Source: Saprospiraceae bacterium (lineage in GTDB: Bacteria; Bacteroidota; Bacteroidia; Chitinophagales; Saprospiraceae). From it: a stretch of DNA of 7,418 nt. How positions within the stretch are numbered: position 1 is the stretch's first letter; every line of letters starts with the position of its first letter. Of the stretch, positions 6,478 to 7,418 are shown piece by piece. The translations under genes and the position numbers were made by a program. Below the pieces are notes generated by a model. It saw nothing but the letters and a program-made list of their open reading frames with translations. It did no database searches and was not told where the DNA came from. The stretch is taken from assembly GCA_020436865.1 (NCBI GenBank), contig JAGQXA010000317.1:1-7418 (forward strand), written 5' to 3'.

Positions 6478-7418
6478 ATGAGATCCTCCCTCTTTCTCCT
6501 CCTGATCGCTCTGCCGCTGGCAGACGCCTTTAGCCAACCGGCAGGAGGATTGACCCTATCCGCTTGTTACGAACAGGCCCGCGAAGCGCATCCGCTCTCG
6601 GCACGGGGCACCTGGCTGTTGCAGGCCAACGCCCTGCAGATCGAGCAGATCGAGGCCAGCCGCAAGCCGACCATCCAGTGGAAAGCCGCCGCCAGCATCC
6701 AATCGGAGGTGGTCGACCTGCCCTTTCAGGCGCCCGGGATCGAACCGATCAACCTGCCCCTCTACCGCGCCCAATCTACCGTCGAAGCGAACTACCTCCT
6801 ATACGATGGCGGCCTGACCGACGCCCGACAGGCCATGGAAAGCAGCGCGCTGCTCACTAGACAGCAAGAGGTGGAGGTCAGCCTCGAACAACTGAAAGCA
6901 CAGATCAACCAGGCCTATTTCGGCATTCTGCAGCTGCGGGCGCAGCGCGAGATCCTGCTCGCGACGCACACAGACCTGCAAAACAAGCTCGGCACCGTGC
7001 AGGCCGGCGTGCGGCACGGAGCCGTATTGGAAACGGAAGCCGACAAACTGGAAGTAGAGATCTACCGCCTCGACATGCGCCAGGAAGAAACCGAAGGACA
7101 ACTCAAAGGCCTCGTGGCCGTGCTGGGCGCCCTGATCGGCGAAGAACTATCTCCGGAAGTAGTGCTGATCCTGCCGGAATCCGACGAAGGGCTGCCCCTG
7201 GAAGAGGAGGTCCTGCGCCCGGAATTGCGCCTGTTCGACCTGCAGAAGCAAGAGATCCAAAGCCGGCAGGCACTCGTCGACGCAAGCCGGCGCCCCAAGG
7301 TCGCCGCCTTCGCCCAAGCCGGACTTGGCTACCCGAATCCGCTGAATTTCTTTGACGAAAGCCTCAGCCCTTTCGGAGTGGCAGGCGTGAACTTCACCTG
7401 GGACATCGTCGATTGGAA
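6478..7418 (+). CDS. TolC-like outer-membrane efflux protein, 3' end outside window
   Basis: An open frame of 313 codons plus two bases runs off the window. Residues 1-19 form a signal peptide (Leu/Ile core, A-F-S before Gln20). The mature protein follows the outer membrane efflux protein (OEP) pattern: LTLSACYEQAREAHP at 25-39, a beta segment ending NYLLYDGGLTDAR at 105-117, and long amphipathic, probably coiled-coil helices at about 118-220 (ending in a G-L-V-A-V-L-G-A-L-I-G-like segment). The second structural repeat begins near 247 with L-R-P-E-L, reaching the second beta segment V-N-F-T-W-D-I-V-D-W at 304-313. About two thirds of a usual ~430-residue protein is present. It should form the trimeric outer-membrane channel of an efflux pump or type I exporter; in similar Bacteroidota operons an HlyD-like adaptor and an ABC or RND transporter follow. 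An in-frame ATG at 6466, one base past the operator, is the alternative start and would add MALA before the signal peptide. Confidence 0.9.
   Translation, partial: MRSSLFLLLIALPLADAFSQPAGGLTLSACYEQAREAHPLSARGTWLLQANALQIEQIEASRKPTIQWKAAASIQSEVVDLPFQAPGIEPINLPLYRAQSTVEANYLLYDGGLTDARQAMESSALLTRQQEVEVSLEQLKAQINQAYFGILQLRAQREILLATHTDLQNKLGTVQAGVRHGAVLETEADKLEVEIYRLDMRQEETEGQLKGLVAVLGALIGEELSPEVVLILPESDEGLPLEEEVLRPELRLFDLQKQEIQSRQALVDASRRPKVAAFAQAGLGYPNPLNFFDESLSPFGVAGVNFTWDIVDW

Overview
The window reads as a chromosomal segment of a GC-rich member of the Bacteroidota, possibly a Saprospiraceae/Lewinella-like lineage. The phylum call rests on a one-piece hybrid two-component system (two-propeller sensor, Y_Y_Y domain, histidine kinase, receiver and AraC output), an architecture characteristic of this phylum. 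It is supported by the absence of a Shine-Dalgarno sequence before any of the four starts. The family-level guess is weak. All four genes lie on the + strand, coding sequence is GC-rich, and the intergenic stretches are visibly AT-richer.

Layout: (1) 33-749 encodes a small exported protein made of two tandem Ig-like repeats, of unknown function. (2) 787-827 is a convincing intrinsic terminator only 26 bases before the next start. (3) 854-5527 encodes a 1557-residue hybrid sensor kinase/response regulator. It has 14 readable propeller blades, with an unassigned ~175-residue domain inserted into the first propeller. (4) 5528-5813 is a 286-base non-coding region. It opens with a perfect 23-bp inverted repeat around one central base, directly after the kinase stop, and contains two operator-like palindromes. 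(5) 5814-6431 encodes a TetR/AcrR-family repressor. (6) 6432-6477 is a short gap holding a third copy of the same palindrome. (7) 6478 to the window end is the 5' part of a TolC-like outer-membrane efflux gene, cut by the window edge.

How they work together: the left part is a signalling unit. The kinase would sense a ligand in the periplasm and, after internal phosphotransfer, act directly on DNA from the membrane. Its target genes are not visible, and no SusC/SusD or carbohydrate-active gene is in the window. The right part looks like a self-contained TetR-controlled efflux operon. Three near-identical palindromes (TTACCC-N4-GGGTAA type), two before tetR and one before the TolC-like gene, suggest that the repressor controls both itself and the pump. 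By analogy with common Bacteroidota operons, membrane-fusion and transporter subunits are expected just downstream, outside the window.

The most distinctive observations are the three-site operator set, the perfect hairpin behind the kinase, the domain inserted in the sensor propeller, and the terminator-like hairpin so close to the kinase start that it could be a leader attenuator. I saw no RNA genes, CRISPR arrays, insertion sequences or phage genes.
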